From contig CAMYJG010000005.1 of the NCBI GenBank assembly GCA_947258695.1, positions 1 through 64,000 on the forward strand: a stretch of 64,000 nucleotides of DNA, read 5' to 3'. This document shows positions 18,288 through 27,033 of the stretch, piece after piece (the stretch's first letter is position 1; each line of letters starts with the position of its first letter). Source of the stretch: an uncultured Ectothiorhodospiraceae bacterium (GTDB lineage: Bacteria; Pseudomonadota; Gammaproteobacteria; UBA6429; Thiohalophilaceae). Both the position numbers and the translations under genes were made by a program. The notes under the pieces were generated by a model. That model saw only the letters and a list, made by a program, of their open reading frames with translations, searched no databases and had not been told where the DNA came from.

Positions 18288-18731
18288 TTAGTACGATTCA
18301 CCCCATGAAATATCTTTTTCAAGTTGTTCAATTTTTGATTTTTGCTCAGAGATAATATATCCCACCACATCACCTACTGAAATCATGCCAGTGAGTTTAC
18401 TCTCGTTGACAACGGGTAAATGGCGAATGTGATGTTCAGTCATGATTTTCATACACTCATCAATCTTTTGCCCGGGGGAAACATGGAAAACCTTTTCAGT
18501 CATAATTTCCTTAACCAAGGTATCTTTTGAACGCCGGTCTTCCAGGATAACCTTCCTGGCATAATCTCGCTCAGAAATGATGCCCACTAATTTGTCAGCG
18601 CTCATAACAGGCAAAGCACCAACTGACTTTTCATTCATCATCTTAATTGCATCAAATACTGTGTCATCAGGTGATACCGTCCAGACAGTCATATTGTTGT
18701 TAGCTAATAATTTTTCAATCGTACTCATCAT
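18288..18731 (-). CDS. CBS-domain pair protein
   Basis: A 147-residue stand-alone Bateman module of two CBS domains (about 5-60 and 72-125), with repeats ALPVMSADKLVGIISERDY and HLPVVNESKLTGMISVGDV. Such modules usually bind adenine nucleotides and act as energy or redox sensors. It starts immediately at the end of the upstream hybrid kinase gene (no gap), so the two are translationally coupled. A role in modulating that kinase is inferred from position only. Confidence 0.85.
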   Translation of the reverse strand: MMSTIEKLLANNNMTVWTVSPDDTVFDAIKMMNEKSVGALPVMSADKLVGIISERDYARKVILEDRRSKDTLVKEIMTEKVFHVSPGQKIDECMKIMTEHHIRHLPVVNESKLTGMISVGDVVGYIISEQKSKIEQLEKDISWGESY

Positions 18732-20936
18732 TTACTCCTTGCTTACGCTTATTAAATCCGGAATACTTTTTTCAATTCGTTGACATATTATTCGCATTTC
18801 TATTAACAGCTTATCTACTTCTACTTCATTTTCTCGCATTGTTTCATATTCAAGTCCACGGGCAATTTCTGTAATTATGGGATAACCCATGGAAGTACCC
18901 ACTCCTTTTATTTTATGCAGAATATCCTTCATTCTTCCCCAATTTTTTTCTGCCTTATATTTTTCTACTGCCTCTATTCGCTCCGGCAGAGCTTTAATAA
19001 ATTTTAATATTACTGCCTGCATTCTCTGGTTACGTTTAGAAAATATATCTGAAGATATTTTTTCATCGTTTATTTCTTTATTTTCTATCCTCAGGTACTT
19101 ATAAATCTCCTGGTATATTTCTTCTTTATTCACTGGCTTAGTTAAAAAGCCATCACATCCGGCAGCAATACACATATCATAATCACTTTTCATTGCATTC
19201 GCGGTTAAAGCAACAATCGGCTTTTTATAGTTTTCTTGTCGCAATATTTTCGTTGCTTCGATACCACCCATAACAGGCATTTGCATATCCATAAATATCA
19301 GGTCAAATTCTTTATTTAATGCTTTATCAACTGCTTGCCGCCCATTTTCCACATAGGTAATTTCCGCGCCAATATCAAGAAGCAGTATGGAAAGTAATTG
19401 CTGGTTATCATAATTATCTTCGACAATAAGAATATTTCCTTTTACATCATAAGAATAATCATATTGGTATTTTATATAATTCGTTTTTTCTGGCAATTCA
19501 GGTTCACCAACAATAAGCTGTTGTTGATCTATTTTACCTGTCGCTATGCTTAAACAAAACTGACTGCCAATTCCAAGCAGGCTCTCAACCGTTATGGTCC
19601 CTCCCATTTTTTCAGCAAACCGTTTAGATAGTGATAAACCTAAGCCAGTACCACCAAATTCACGTGTAGTAGATGAATCTGCCTGAATAAAAGCATCAAA
19701 TATTTTTTTACTCTGGTCAATTGTCAGGCCAATACCTGAATCACTGACATTAAAATACATTTTTTCATTTTCAATATCGGCTTTTAGTTTTATTACGACT
19801 TTTCCTGCCTTAGTAAATTTTAGTGCATTACTGCATAAATTCAGGATAATTTGTTTTGTTCTTAAAGGATCATTGCATATGAGATTTGGTAACGGGAACT
19901 CATATTCAATGTAAAATTGAATCCCTTTTTCAATAAACTGGCCTTTTATAATTTCCTCTACTTCAGTGACCAGTTCTACAGGTGAGAAGTAGGTTTTCTC
20001 AAAATCCATTTTATTGGCTTCAACCTTAGATATATCTAAAATGTCATTAATAATCGTTAACAGGTGTTTTCCATTTTTAATGATGGTTTTAGTCAGGCTA
20101 ATTCGGTCACTTATTTGTGTTGAACGTTCAGAGAGAGCTTCAGCAAAGCCAATAATTGATGTAAGTGGGGTACGAATTTCATGACTCATAATCGCCAGGA
20201 ACTCTGATTTTGTCCTTGTTGCTTCAAGTGCCTGATTAGAAACATCCTGAAGTTGTTTATTTTTTGCTACCAACTGCTGATTTTTTTCATTTATCATTTT
20301 CGACATAATACGAGTTATCAGCCAGGCAAGTAAAAAGATAATACTGCCAAAAATGATCGACAAAGAAACCGTCGTTTTGTATTCTGCCTTACTTTTTTCT
20401 ACAAACTTATTCGTATTTTCATTTTGCAGGTTTATAAGATCAGCCAATAAACTATATAATCTTTTTTGTGATGTCTGGGCCCGCAAAATTAAATTTCGCC
20501 CTTCAGCAGAGCTTTGTTCTTCAAAAATAATCTCTACCGCTTTGGTATTTATGTCTTCAGCAAATTGAACATGATTTACTATTGCATCCAGCATTAATTT
20601 TTCTTGTTTATTTATTGGGTATTTTAGTAACTTCTCGCGTTCTTCGCGAAATATGCCTGCCAACTCAAAAAAACGTAGTCTGCTTTCTTCTCGTTCGAAA
20701 TCATCTTCCATCGACATCATTTCAGACATTAGAATTTGACGTTGCCTGATAGAGTCACGCATAAGAACAACATGAACTATTTTTTTACTGTTTATTGCCA
20801 TCGCATCTGTCATGCTGAATGTGACATTGCGTAATTGATACAACGAAAAAAGGCCAAATAACAGCACCAGCAAAAGCATGCTGGTAAAACCGGCTTTTAC
20901 AGCGACATTGGTATTTTTTAATTCTTTTTTATTCAT
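18732..20936 (-). CDS. hybrid sensor histidine kinase with REC and HPt domains
   Basis: A 734-residue membrane phosphorelay kinase. It has TM1 (about 14-35), a helical extracytoplasmic sensor (about 36-185), TM2 (about 188-210), a coiled coil, HisKA with SHEIRTPLTSIIGFAE (about 250), and HATPase with N box (LRTKQIILNLCSNALKFT), DSGIG and GGTGLGLS. A receiver domain with phospho-Asp in FMDMQMPVMGG (about 560) and a C-terminal HPt with HKIKGVGTSMG (about 690) follow. The full His-Asp-His chain is intact. No DNA-binding output is fused, so a downstream regulator is needed. The sensor ligand is unknown. Confidence 0.9.
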   Translation of the reverse strand: MNKKELKNTNVAVKAGFTSMLLLVLLFGLFSLYQLRNVTFSMTDAMAINSKKIVHVVLMRDSIRQRQILMSEMMSMEDDFEREESRLRFFELAGIFREEREKLLKYPINKQEKLMLDAIVNHVQFAEDINTKAVEIIFEEQSSAEGRNLILRAQTSQKRLYSLLADLINLQNENTNKFVEKSKAEYKTTVSLSIIFGSIIFLLAWLITRIMSKMINEKNQQLVAKNKQLQDVSNQALEATRTKSEFLAIMSHEIRTPLTSIIGFAEALSERSTQISDRISLTKTIIKNGKHLLTIINDILDISKVEANKMDFEKTYFSPVELVTEVEEIIKGQFIEKGIQFYIEYEFPLPNLICNDPLRTKQIILNLCSNALKFTKAGKVVIKLKADIENEKMYFNVSDSGIGLTIDQSKKIFDAFIQADSSTTREFGGTGLGLSLSKRFAEKMGGTITVESLLGIGSQFCLSIATGKIDQQQLIVGEPELPEKTNYIKYQYDYSYDVKGNILIVEDNYDNQQLLSILLLDIGAEITYVENGRQAVDKALNKEFDLIFMDMQMPVMGGIEATKILRQENYKKPIVALTANAMKSDYDMCIAAGCDGFLTKPVNKEEIYQEIYKYLRIENKEINDEKISSDIFSKRNQRMQAVILKFIKALPERIEAVEKYKAEKNWGRMKDILHKIKGVGTSMGYPIITEIARGLEYETMRENEVEVDKLLIEMRIICQRIEKSIPDLISVSKE

Positions 20937-21117
20937 ACACCATAGTCCAAATGTTATACCTTATATATATCATCTTTTTCGGCATAAAAAACATAAACTT
21001 AAATATAGCCGGATAAAAAGTAGATACTAATGTTAACAATAATTAAAAATTAACACCCTTATGATATTTATGCTTTTTCCTGTGATAATCTGCTACCTGT
21101 AACTATGGAGTTAGAAC

Positions 21118-21492
21118 ATGAATAGCAGCAAAAATATTCTAATTATTGATGATATCGAAGAAAATATTGATATTCTTGAGCGCCAGTTAAAAGCGGAAGG
21201 TTTTAATGTTTTAAGCGCCAATGAAGCACCTAAAGGCTTACATATTTTAAAAAATCAACACATTGATTTACTGTTACTGGATATTAATATGCCGGTGCTG
21301 GATGGGATTACCTTATTGGGAAATATCCGGGAAGATAAATCACTCGAACATGTTGCAATTATTATGGTTACCGCTCTGGATGACGTCAAAACCGCACTTG
21401 ACTGCCTTAAAAAAGGAGCTTGTGGCTATATCACCAAACCGTACAGTATGAGCCAGATAAACCAGCAGATTGAACACTGCTTTAACCGATAA
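21118..21492 (+). CDS. single-domain response regulator (CheY-like receiver)
   Basis: A 124-residue stand-alone receiver. The acidic pair is in ILIIDDIEENI, the phospho-Asp in LLLLDINMPVLDG, the conserved Thr in MVTALD and the Lys in YITKPYS. No output domain. It is divergent from the hybrid kinase (181 bp apart) and is a plausible acceptor from its HPt domain. It could also serve another kinase. GGAG lies ahead of the ATG. Confidence 0.9.
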   Translation: MNSSKNILIIDDIEENIDILERQLKAEGFNVLSANEAPKGLHILKNQHIDLLLLDINMPVLDGITLLGNIREDKSLEHVAIIMVTALDDVKTALDCLKKGACGYITKPYSMSQINQQIEHCFNR

Positions 21493-21510
21493 ATTTTGCT
21501 TGAGGATAAT

Positions 21511-21717
21511 ATGTAGCAGGGACGTTGTTTATGTGGAAAAGTAAAATTCACTATTACTGGAAACATCAATAATATCGTTCATTGTCATTGCTCCCGTTGC
21601 AGAAAATTTCAGGGAAGCGCCTTTGCTACCAATGGAAATACTGAAACAGCAGACTTTAGCTTTTTATATGGTGAGGATAATCTCAGCGAATATAAAAAAT
21701 ATGTCAGCAATAAATAA
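21511..21717 (+). pseudogene. GFA/CENP-V family remnant with stop at codon 2
   Basis: The reading frame ATG-TAG-CAG-GGA then encodes GRCLCGKVKFTITGNI and VHCHCSRCRKFQGSAF, the zinc-binding start of GFA (S-(hydroxymethyl)glutathione synthase-like) proteins. The expected codon 2 is Tyr (MYQG), so TAT to TAG is the simplest change. The frame ends after about 68 codons, roughly half the family length, where the region also serves antisense as the tail of the sulfotransferase ORF. Dead gene at a rearrangement junction. Confidence 0.8.
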
Positions 21718-22490
21718 TTAAAGTTATCCACATTAGCAGGAATCGGGGATGAATTATTTGAAGACCACAAAGCTGAACGTGTCGAGATTGATTTTGCTTC
21801 TAGTGAATGTTTTATATCCAACATGTTATCTGTAAATTCAATACTAAAAAAATCACAAATTGTTTGAATTGTTTCTGTTTCGTTAACAACAAAGTCTTCA
21901 AAACGAATTGTTAATACCTTAGCAGGATGTTGAACCATTATCTCGTTTGCTTTATTACATGAATCAATCCATGACTCTGTATTTAACATGGTATCAAAAT
22001 CATGAATAATGGCTTTGTTCATACTTGCGATTTGGGCTCGCGGATCACGAACGACATTAAGAAACTTCATTTCCGGAAATATTTTAAGCAAATCATCTGC
22101 GTAATAAACACTATCGAGTGATTTATCCATTACTACAGATGCATTTTTCGTACGTCCTGCTTCAAATAACATTTCCCATACAATGCGATGAATGCTTCTC
22201 GGCTCTTCTTTAATATTTTCAAAAATTTCAACGGGATCAAGAGAAATCTCTGGCCATTTAACCATTAAACCTGCCTGCAAACCGATAACATCGACGGTTA
22301 ACTGGAAATAATTATTATCGTTTGAGAGATCACCATAAAGCTCCAGTAGTGGCATAAAATCAACGATGTGTAACGGGTAAGGTGCATAGAAATCCGGGTT
22401 CTTATTTAAACGAAGTCGTAATGCATGGCTACCACAACGTCGGAGCGGGATCATTAAAACCGGGCGGGGCTTTACTTCAGGCTGTGTCAT
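21609..22490 (-). CDS. sulfotransferase family protein, 3' end probably replaced
   Basis: A 293-residue PAPS-dependent sulfotransferase-like protein. The 5'-phosphosulfate loop is visible in MIPLRRCGSHALRLRL and the 3'-phosphate motif in VVRDPRAQIASMNK. LWSSNNSSPIPANVDNF fits the usual region before the C-terminal helix. The last ~36 residues (NYLLLTYFLYSLRL onward) are translated from the antisense of the GFA remnant and look non-native, so the enzyme is probably truncated. AAGGA precedes the ATG. The acceptor is unknown. Confidence 0.75.
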   Translation of the reverse strand: MTQPEVKPRPVLMIPLRRCGSHALRLRLNKNPDFYAPYPLHIVDFMPLLELYGDLSNDNNYFQLTVDVIGLQAGLMVKWPEISLDPVEIFENIKEEPRSIHRIVWEMLFEAGRTKNASVVMDKSLDSVYYADDLLKIFPEMKFLNVVRDPRAQIASMNKAIIHDFDTMLNTESWIDSCNKANEIMVQHPAKVLTIRFEDFVVNETETIQTICDFFSIEFTDNMLDIKHSLEAKSISTRSALWSSNNSSPIPANVDNFNYLLLTYFLYSLRLSSPYKKLKSAVSVFPLVAKALP

Positions 22491-22686
22491 TGAGATATCC
22501 TTCTTGATTATCCATCGAGCGTGTTTAAAGATGGACTATGAATAAGGAGGTTTCAAATCTATAAAATGATATTTGTGATCTCTACAGCAAAATTACATCA
22601 GCACTTAGTGTGTGAAAAATATTTATTCAAGTATTACAAAAAAATTTGTGACGAATTGTTATAAATTACATATCAACATTGAAATC

Positions 22687-22715
22687 TAGCTGCCTTGTAT
22701 ATAACAAGGCAGCTA
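22687..22715 (-). terminator. 12-bp perfect hairpin after DUF302
   Basis: TAGCTGCCTTGT and its exact reverse complement around a 5-nt loop lie just downstream of the DUF302 stop. The U-tract on the minus strand is weak, so termination strength is uncertain. Confidence 0.6.
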
Positions 22716-22719
22716 AAAG

Positions 22720-23106
22720 TTATTTTAATGCATCACGAACTTTTTCTAATTTACTACGTACTTCTGCAGCAAGTTCTTTTACCCCGTCTTGTTCAACCAG
22801 GGTCAATACTGCCGAAGGATCCATAAATGCAACCGTAACGCTACCGTCTTCTTCTTCACGAACAAGAACGTTACATGGCAGTAATAAACCAATGTCCGGT
22901 TCAGCTGTAATTGCCTGGTTAGCTAATACAGGATTGCACGCACCTAAAATAGTATAAGGGCGTTTATCAAGATCCAGTTTTTTCTTCATAACCGCTTTAA
23001 CATTAATTTCAGTTAAAACACCAAAACCTTCTTTCGATAATTCTTCCGTTACTTTTGCGATAGCATCATCAAAGCTACCTGAAAATGTTGTACTGAATCC
23101 GTACAT
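22720..23106 (-). CDS. DUF302 domain protein
   Basis: A 128-residue protein of the DUF302 family ([28 protein letters not shown]...; [21 protein letters not shown]). Two conserved Cys are present. No signal peptide, so probably cytosolic. Family members often sit among sulfur, copper or stress genes, but no activity is established. It is last in a minus-strand run with two cytochromes c, a TVP38 protein and a porin, and is followed by a hairpin. GGAG precedes the ATG. Confidence 0.85.
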   Translation of the reverse strand: MYGFSTTFSGSFDDAIAKVTEELSKEGFGVLTEINVKAVMKKKLDLDKRPYTILGACNPVLANQAITAEPDIGLLLPCNVLVREEEDGSVTVAFMDPSAVLTLVEQDGVKELAAEVRSKLEKVRDALK

Positions 23107-23142
23107 AACTGTCTCCTAAATCATGTATTTATAAGGGTGAAA

Positions 23143-23610
23143 TTATTTCTCCTGATGAAACCGATTATACCATGTAGCATAAATTTCATCAGGCCACAGG
23201 GCTTTAACCCAGGTTAAAATATCATTTATTTCCTGGTTAGATAGCTTATCTTTCCAGGCCGGCATATTCCCACCTATCTTTGCAGTGCCATTTTTAATCG
23301 TATCCACAAGCACCTTTGTTGAGTGATGCCATGTGTGCCCTGTTCCATTTAACGGCGGTGCCGGAAATTTGCCATCCTCATCTACTTTTCTCCAATCAGG
23401 ATTACCTTCCCCATTTTTTCCATGGCATACAGCACAATTTTTCTGATACAGTTTTTGCCCACGTGAAAACTCCCGCAGATTAACATCTCGTTTTATCTCT
23501 AACTCTGGAGCTGGAACTGGAACTATTACTTCTAATTCTTTGACGTCATCATTACAGGCTATTAAAAAAAATGAACTTGATAATATCATCGCGAATAATC
23601 TTATTTTCAT
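23143..23610 (-). CDS. class I cytochrome c lipoprotein
   Basis: A 155-residue monoheme cytochrome c. The signal peptide ends in a lipobox (FFLIAC), so it is probably lipid-anchored. The heme site is CAVCH with a following GKNGEGNPDW, and the distal Met is likely in GGNMPAWKD. A WxHHST segment (HTWHHST) is also conserved in this subgroup. A periplasmic electron carrier; the partner is unknown. It lies 3 bp from the TVP38 gene and is cotranscribed. Confidence 0.85.
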   Translation of the reverse strand: MKIRLFAMILSSSFFLIACNDDVKELEVIVPVPAPELEIKRDVNLREFSRGQKLYQKNCAVCHGKNGEGNPDWRKVDEDGKFPAPPLNGTGHTWHHSTKVLVDTIKNGTAKIGGNMPAWKDKLSNQEINDILTWVKALWPDEIYATWYNRFHQEK

Positions 23611-23613
23611 TAT

Positions 23614-24306
23614 TTAACTACTTTCATAAGAATTTGTTGTTAATTTCTTGATTAATATTGGAATAAGTGTAATAAACCCTAAAAGAAAGAGCGCTATTGC
23701 AATACTTTCCAACTCACCATCTTGAACTTCACTACCAAGATGAGCAAGAATAAAACTAATTGGAATTATCCCCATCAAAGTCGCGAGTAAAAACCGCCAA
23801 AAAGTTAGCTGCGTTAAACCAGCAGCGTAACTAATCACATCAAATGAAATAAAAGGAGCCAGTCGTGTTACAAAGACAATCATCATTAATGTATTTTGTG
23901 ACCCTATGATTTTTACAGGGAAGTGTGAATGTAATTTTCTGCTAACATAATCATAACCAAGTTTCCTTGCAACGATAAATGCGATTAATGCTCCTAAGAC
24001 AGCGCCAAAAACAACATAAATTGTGCCTAGCGTATGTCCATATAATGCACCAGAAACAAGTGCAATTGGTGCACTAGGTATCGGGCTAATTATAATTGCA
24101 CTGGCAAGTAAAAAAATAATAATAAATGGACCAAACAATCCGAGTTGTTGGATAACAACCTGGGTTTTATCTCGGTTTTCAAAAACCTCTAACCATCCTA
24201 TTTCAGATGCCAGAAAAAACAATAATATTGTAGATAGTAAAAAGCAGATGAAAAATAGTAATTTTTTTATTTCGTCATTATTTGTAATTTTAAAGTTATT
24301 TTTCAT
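23614..24306 (-). CDS. TVP38/TMEM64 family membrane protein (VTT domain)
   Basis: A 230-residue polytopic protein with about five to six hydrophobic segments and the DedA/VTT core (SAPIALVSGALYGHTLGTIY; GAVLGALIAFIVARKLGYDY; ITRLAPF-type segment FVTRLAPFISFDVISYAAG). VTT proteins are linked to lipid scrambling or transport. It is adjacent to the cytochrome c gene. In such neighbourhoods TVP38 often accompanies metal or mercury genes; the role here is inferred. Confidence 0.85.
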   Translation of the reverse strand: MKNNFKITNNDEIKKLLFFICFLLSTILLFFLASEIGWLEVFENRDKTQVVIQQLGLFGPFIIIFLLASAIIISPIPSAPIALVSGALYGHTLGTIYVVFGAVLGALIAFIVARKLGYDYVSRKLHSHFPVKIIGSQNTLMMIVFVTRLAPFISFDVISYAAGLTQLTFWRFLLATLMGIIPISFILAHLGSEVQDGELESIAIALFLLGFITLIPILIKKLTTNSYESS

Positions 24307-24450
24307 CTCGCTTACTTTAATTTACATCTAATCATTACAACTCAGAGCATTAATCATATTCATTATAGTGCCATGTTGAATAAAAAAATATCTTAATCTT
24401 AATAGAATATTTATGAATAGGATAAATGAATGAAAATTCCAATAATATTA

Positions 24451-24485
24451 CCGCTATAAACCATGCATAACATGACTTATAGCGG
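24451..24485. other. 9-bp hairpin downstream of the 98-aa cytochrome gene
   Basis: CCGCTATAA and TTATAGCGG are perfect inverted arms with a 17-nt loop. It lies in the 204-bp gap between the cytochrome and TVP38 genes. There is no U-tract, so it may be a processing or attenuating hairpin rather than a terminator. Confidence 0.5.
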
Positions 24486-24510
24486 CTGGAGCAATTTACG
24501 ATTAATAATA

Positions 24511-24807
24511 CTAATTACTCATTTGCAGGAAGGCAATAATATCCCGGGTTTCCTGCCCCGTCAGTCCTGCCCGGATTCGCATGTGATAAGTTGTAGTTAT
24601 CCACTGATCATCACGTAACTCCTTTGGATCACGTGCATTATGACAGCGCATACAATTATCAACCCATGATTTAGCTCCACGTGCAGCATCGCCCCCTTCT
24701 GTATTTGGTTTTTCTGCTGCGAATCCAGTGTTAAGCAACGTTGTAGTTGCCAGCAAAAATACTGCCGCAACGATGGATTTAACTGTATTGTGTGATTGTT
24801 TTTTCAT
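24511..24807 (-). CDS. small cytochrome c
   Basis: A 98-residue periplasmic monoheme cytochrome with a cleavable signal (FLLATTTLLNTGFAAE) and heme site CMRCHNARDP. Distal Met candidates lie in YHMRIRAGL or LQMSN. The C-terminal TRDIIAFLQ helix matches short class I cytochromes. It lies 11 bp from the upstream porin gene, so it is in the same transcript. The presence of porin plus cytochromes suggests an outer-membrane or periplasm redox or respiratory function, unproven. Confidence 0.85.
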   Translation of the reverse strand: MKKQSHNTVKSIVAAVFLLATTTLLNTGFAAEKPNTEGGDAARGAKSWVDNCMRCHNARDPKELRDDQWITTTYHMRIRAGLTGQETRDIIAFLQMSN

Positions 24808-24818
24808 TTGACTACTCC

Positions 24819-25961
24819 TTAGAAACCGTACGCAAGTTGAACCAAGGTGCGATCACTTGCTGTTAGGCCAGCATTTGGGTTTTCGTTAATTTCAAAATTC
24901 AATTTGCCAATAAAGTTACTTGAAAAGACATAGTTAACTCCGATAGCAGTTTGATTACGATCTTGACTTGCATGTGGGGTATCATAATCACTGAGTCGCA
25001 GAGCTGCTTCCCAGTTGGAATTATTGAATTTATATGCAGCTTGTACATACCATGCAACCCATTCACCGCCTGTTGGCGCTACACTTGTTACATCGTCACC
25101 GACTTCCTGCTTGATATATTCACCACGGATATCAAACCCCACTACTCGCCATGCAAAATCAAAACCAAGCGCATCATAACTTCTACCTGGTTCATAAGTA
25201 TAACTACCGGAACTTCCCTGTCTGATTGAGGTTTCACCGCTAGCCGCAGATAAGCCGATATCTAGTTGCTGTTCAGGGAAAAATAATCCATAACGTCCTC
25301 CCACAACTTTTTTACCTTCACCATCCTTGTTTAATCCCGGTGTTTCAATCATTTCTATTTCATCTGGGGCTTCCAATTCCAAGGTTGGACCATTTCCCAC
25401 GTATAACGCGTAATTGCTGGTACCGTTACCTGTTTTAAACCCTCCTTTCACCATAATGCCAACTTCAGCATTCGGTGCAGCCTGATCATGACCAAAGCCG
25501 ACAGGGGCTGATGCCATTTTGTTAATCCATGAGGGATGCAGGTTTTGACGGAATTGTCCCAGTGGGCTAAGGAACTTGCCCACAATTAATGCAGCATAAT
25601 CATTCATGAAGTAGTCAATTGTCAGGTAGTCAACGCCAACTTCAGATTTACCCCCCTCATCAATGCCAATTTCAAGCTCAGCTTCGAGCATAACCATATC
25701 TGAAAACTGGTAATGAAAGATGGGGGAGAATGTTCCAACATTAAATGAACCTGACTCGGCTTCTGTATCGACATAACCAACGTCCGCATAGCCTGCCAGA
25801 TGGACTAATGTTTTGGGTGCTTTCCACTCTTCCCATTCTTTTGCTTTTGTGTTTAATGCATCTACTTCGGATCTTAATTTTTCTAACTCACTCGCTGCCG
25901 TGGCAGAGGTGCTTACCGCTAAGCCCAGCATACACGCCAGTGTTATTAATTTAATTTTCAT
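24819..25961 (-). CDS. porin (phosphate-selective porin O/P-like)
   Basis: A 380-residue outer-membrane protein. A signal peptide (LITLACMLGLAVSTSATA) is followed by a short coiled coil (ELEKLRSEVDALNTKAKEWEEW) and then a 16-18-stranded-type barrel ending in an aromatic residue (LVQLAYGF). The coiled coil ahead of the barrel is usual in this trimeric family. GAGG lies ahead of the ATG. The substrate is unknown. It shares an operon with the upstream small Cys/His-rich protein and the downstream cytochromes. Confidence 0.8.
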   Translation of the reverse strand: MKIKLITLACMLGLAVSTSATAASELEKLRSEVDALNTKAKEWEEWKAPKTLVHLAGYADVGYVDTEAESGSFNVGTFSPIFHYQFSDMVMLEAELEIGIDEGGKSEVGVDYLTIDYFMNDYAALIVGKFLSPLGQFRQNLHPSWINKMASAPVGFGHDQAAPNAEVGIMVKGGFKTGNGTSNYALYVGNGPTLELEAPDEIEMIETPGLNKDGEGKKVVGGRYGLFFPEQQLDIGLSAASGETSIRQGSSGSYTYEPGRSYDALGFDFAWRVVGFDIRGEYIKQEVGDDVTSVAPTGGEWVAWYVQAAYKFNNSNWEAALRLSDYDTPHASQDRNQTAIGVNYVFSSNFIGKLNFEINENPNAGLTASDRTLVQLAYGF

Positions 25962-26053
25962 GACGAAAACCTCACAGTTAAGTTTACTGAAATCTTTTTA
26001 TTGCTATTTGTCTGGTATTTCCTGGCATACATGCATGCCACTAAATTTTGAAA

Positions 26054-26458
26054 TTAAACAATCAGTAATCGAGGAGGTCTAATCGAGGGTTGCTGTGAGA
26101 CAGCAATAAATGTTTTGAGATTTGCAGGAGAAAGGGAATTACGCTGGTTTATTAAATCCAGAGATATATCAAATGAAAGAGTGAACAAACCGGCTGTATA
26201 GCAGCTATTATGGCAGTCAAGATTGACATCTTTACAATGCGAACATGATGTTGCTTGTACCTCATCTTCTATTATTGAATCTGTTTTGTGGGAATGCTCA
26301 TGATGGCTCATTACCATTTCACTACATGGTACATGATTCATTGAAACCGGCATAGTCAGTGCTTTAACTTGTAACACAACAAGCTGTAATCCAATAATCA
26401 GCAAAAGCGATTTTAGGATTCTTGAATGCTGCCAGTTTTTATTATTTATTAAACCCAT
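26054..26458 (-). CDS. small Cys/His/Met-rich secreted protein, paralogue of the 45766-46131 gene
   Basis: 134 residues; not recognised as a named family. An N-terminal hydrophobic segment (SLLLIIGLQLVVLQVKA) looks like a signal or anchor. The mature part holds MSHHEHSH and CSHCKDVNLDCHNSC, likely metal ligands. The C-terminus ends SIRPPRLLIV. A similar layout ending LLRPPRV occurs in the gene at the head of the cus operon. It is first in its operon, behind an FNR-type box. A role in metal sensing or delivery is inference. Confidence 0.6.
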   Translation of the reverse strand: MGLINNKNWQHSRILKSLLLIIGLQLVVLQVKALTMPVSMNHVPCSEMVMSHHEHSHKTDSIIEDEVQATSCSHCKDVNLDCHNSCYTAGLFTLSFDISLDLINQRNSLSPANLKTFIAVSQQPSIRPPRLLIV

Positions 26459-26485
26459 GATATGTATGTCTGTTAGTGTAGGTTA

Positions 26486-26491
26486 ATTATA
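26486..26491 (-). promoter_or_regulatory. -10 element (TATAAT) for the 26458 operon
   Basis: A perfect TATAAT on the minus strand. It puts transcription start near 26479, about 20 nt ahead of the ATG at 26458, and places the FNR-type box centre at about -42. Confidence 0.55.
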
Positions 26492-26514
26492 ATATTAGTA
26501 TTTACTTGTTTCCA

Positions 26515-26528
26515 TTGATCCAGATCAA
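26515..26528 (-). promoter_or_regulatory. FNR/ANR-type binding site TTGATCCAGATCAA
   Basis: A perfect TTGAT-N4-ATCAA palindrome, the FNR-family consensus. Its centre lies about 42 bp upstream of the start site predicted from the TATAAT, the class II activator position. It suggests oxygen-limited activation of the small metal-protein/porin/cytochrome operon. CRP-family cross-recognition cannot be excluded. Confidence 0.7.
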
Positions 26529-26617
26529 TTAATATATAGATTTTAAAAATAACATATAACCTACTGATTTTGTAAGTTTTTTTAAGGCGATGATCCTGAC
26601 TTACAAGATAATATTAT

Positions 26618-26767
26618 TTAGTGGTGGTGGTGGCCATGACTCGATTGTTGACGTTCCAGATTATCCAGTTCAGTTTCTTCAAGATAATGTATAAAAGCCC
26701 GCTTTAACTTCTCACCCCAGCCAGCAACCAGCTTTTCATCTGTGCCTTCAATGGTTGTTTTAATTTG
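26618..26767 (-). pseudogene. duplicated 3' end of the YHS/HMA-like gene
   Basis: The minus strand encodes AGWGEKLKRAFIHYLEETEL, then DNLERQQ, and ends in GHHHH-stop. This closely matches the C-terminus of the intact gene at 28529-29050 (TGWGEKLKRAFIHYFEETEL). Similarity stops abruptly at 26767. The upstream frame continues without a plausible start. It forms a direct repeat, with the 3' end of the intact copy, around the APC permease gene. Confidence 0.75.
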
Positions 26768-27033
26768 TGTTTGAAATAAATTTTGGTAAGCATCTGTCTC
26801 TCTTTGTTCGTTTTTCCTAATTATTGATACAATAAATGAGGTATAAGCAATGAGCCTTCTTTACTGATAGCATTGCTACGGTAACTTGACTATATATATT
26901 CAATCGAGTCAGCCCCTGAGATATACCGCTTTCGGTCATTGGCAGGCGGTGAGGATGTTGACTCAATCTTCTTCAAATTACGAAAAGTAGACAATCAACG
27001 CCATGTATCTCTTTGTCTGCATAGAAGAAGTTG
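26768..27033. other. intergenic, no gene recognised
   Basis: No ORF with family features. One short inverted motif (ACCGC...GCGGT, about 26926-26951) is present, but no transposase or integrase. The base composition looks mixed. It separates the duplicated fragment from the permease stop. Confidence 0.4.
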
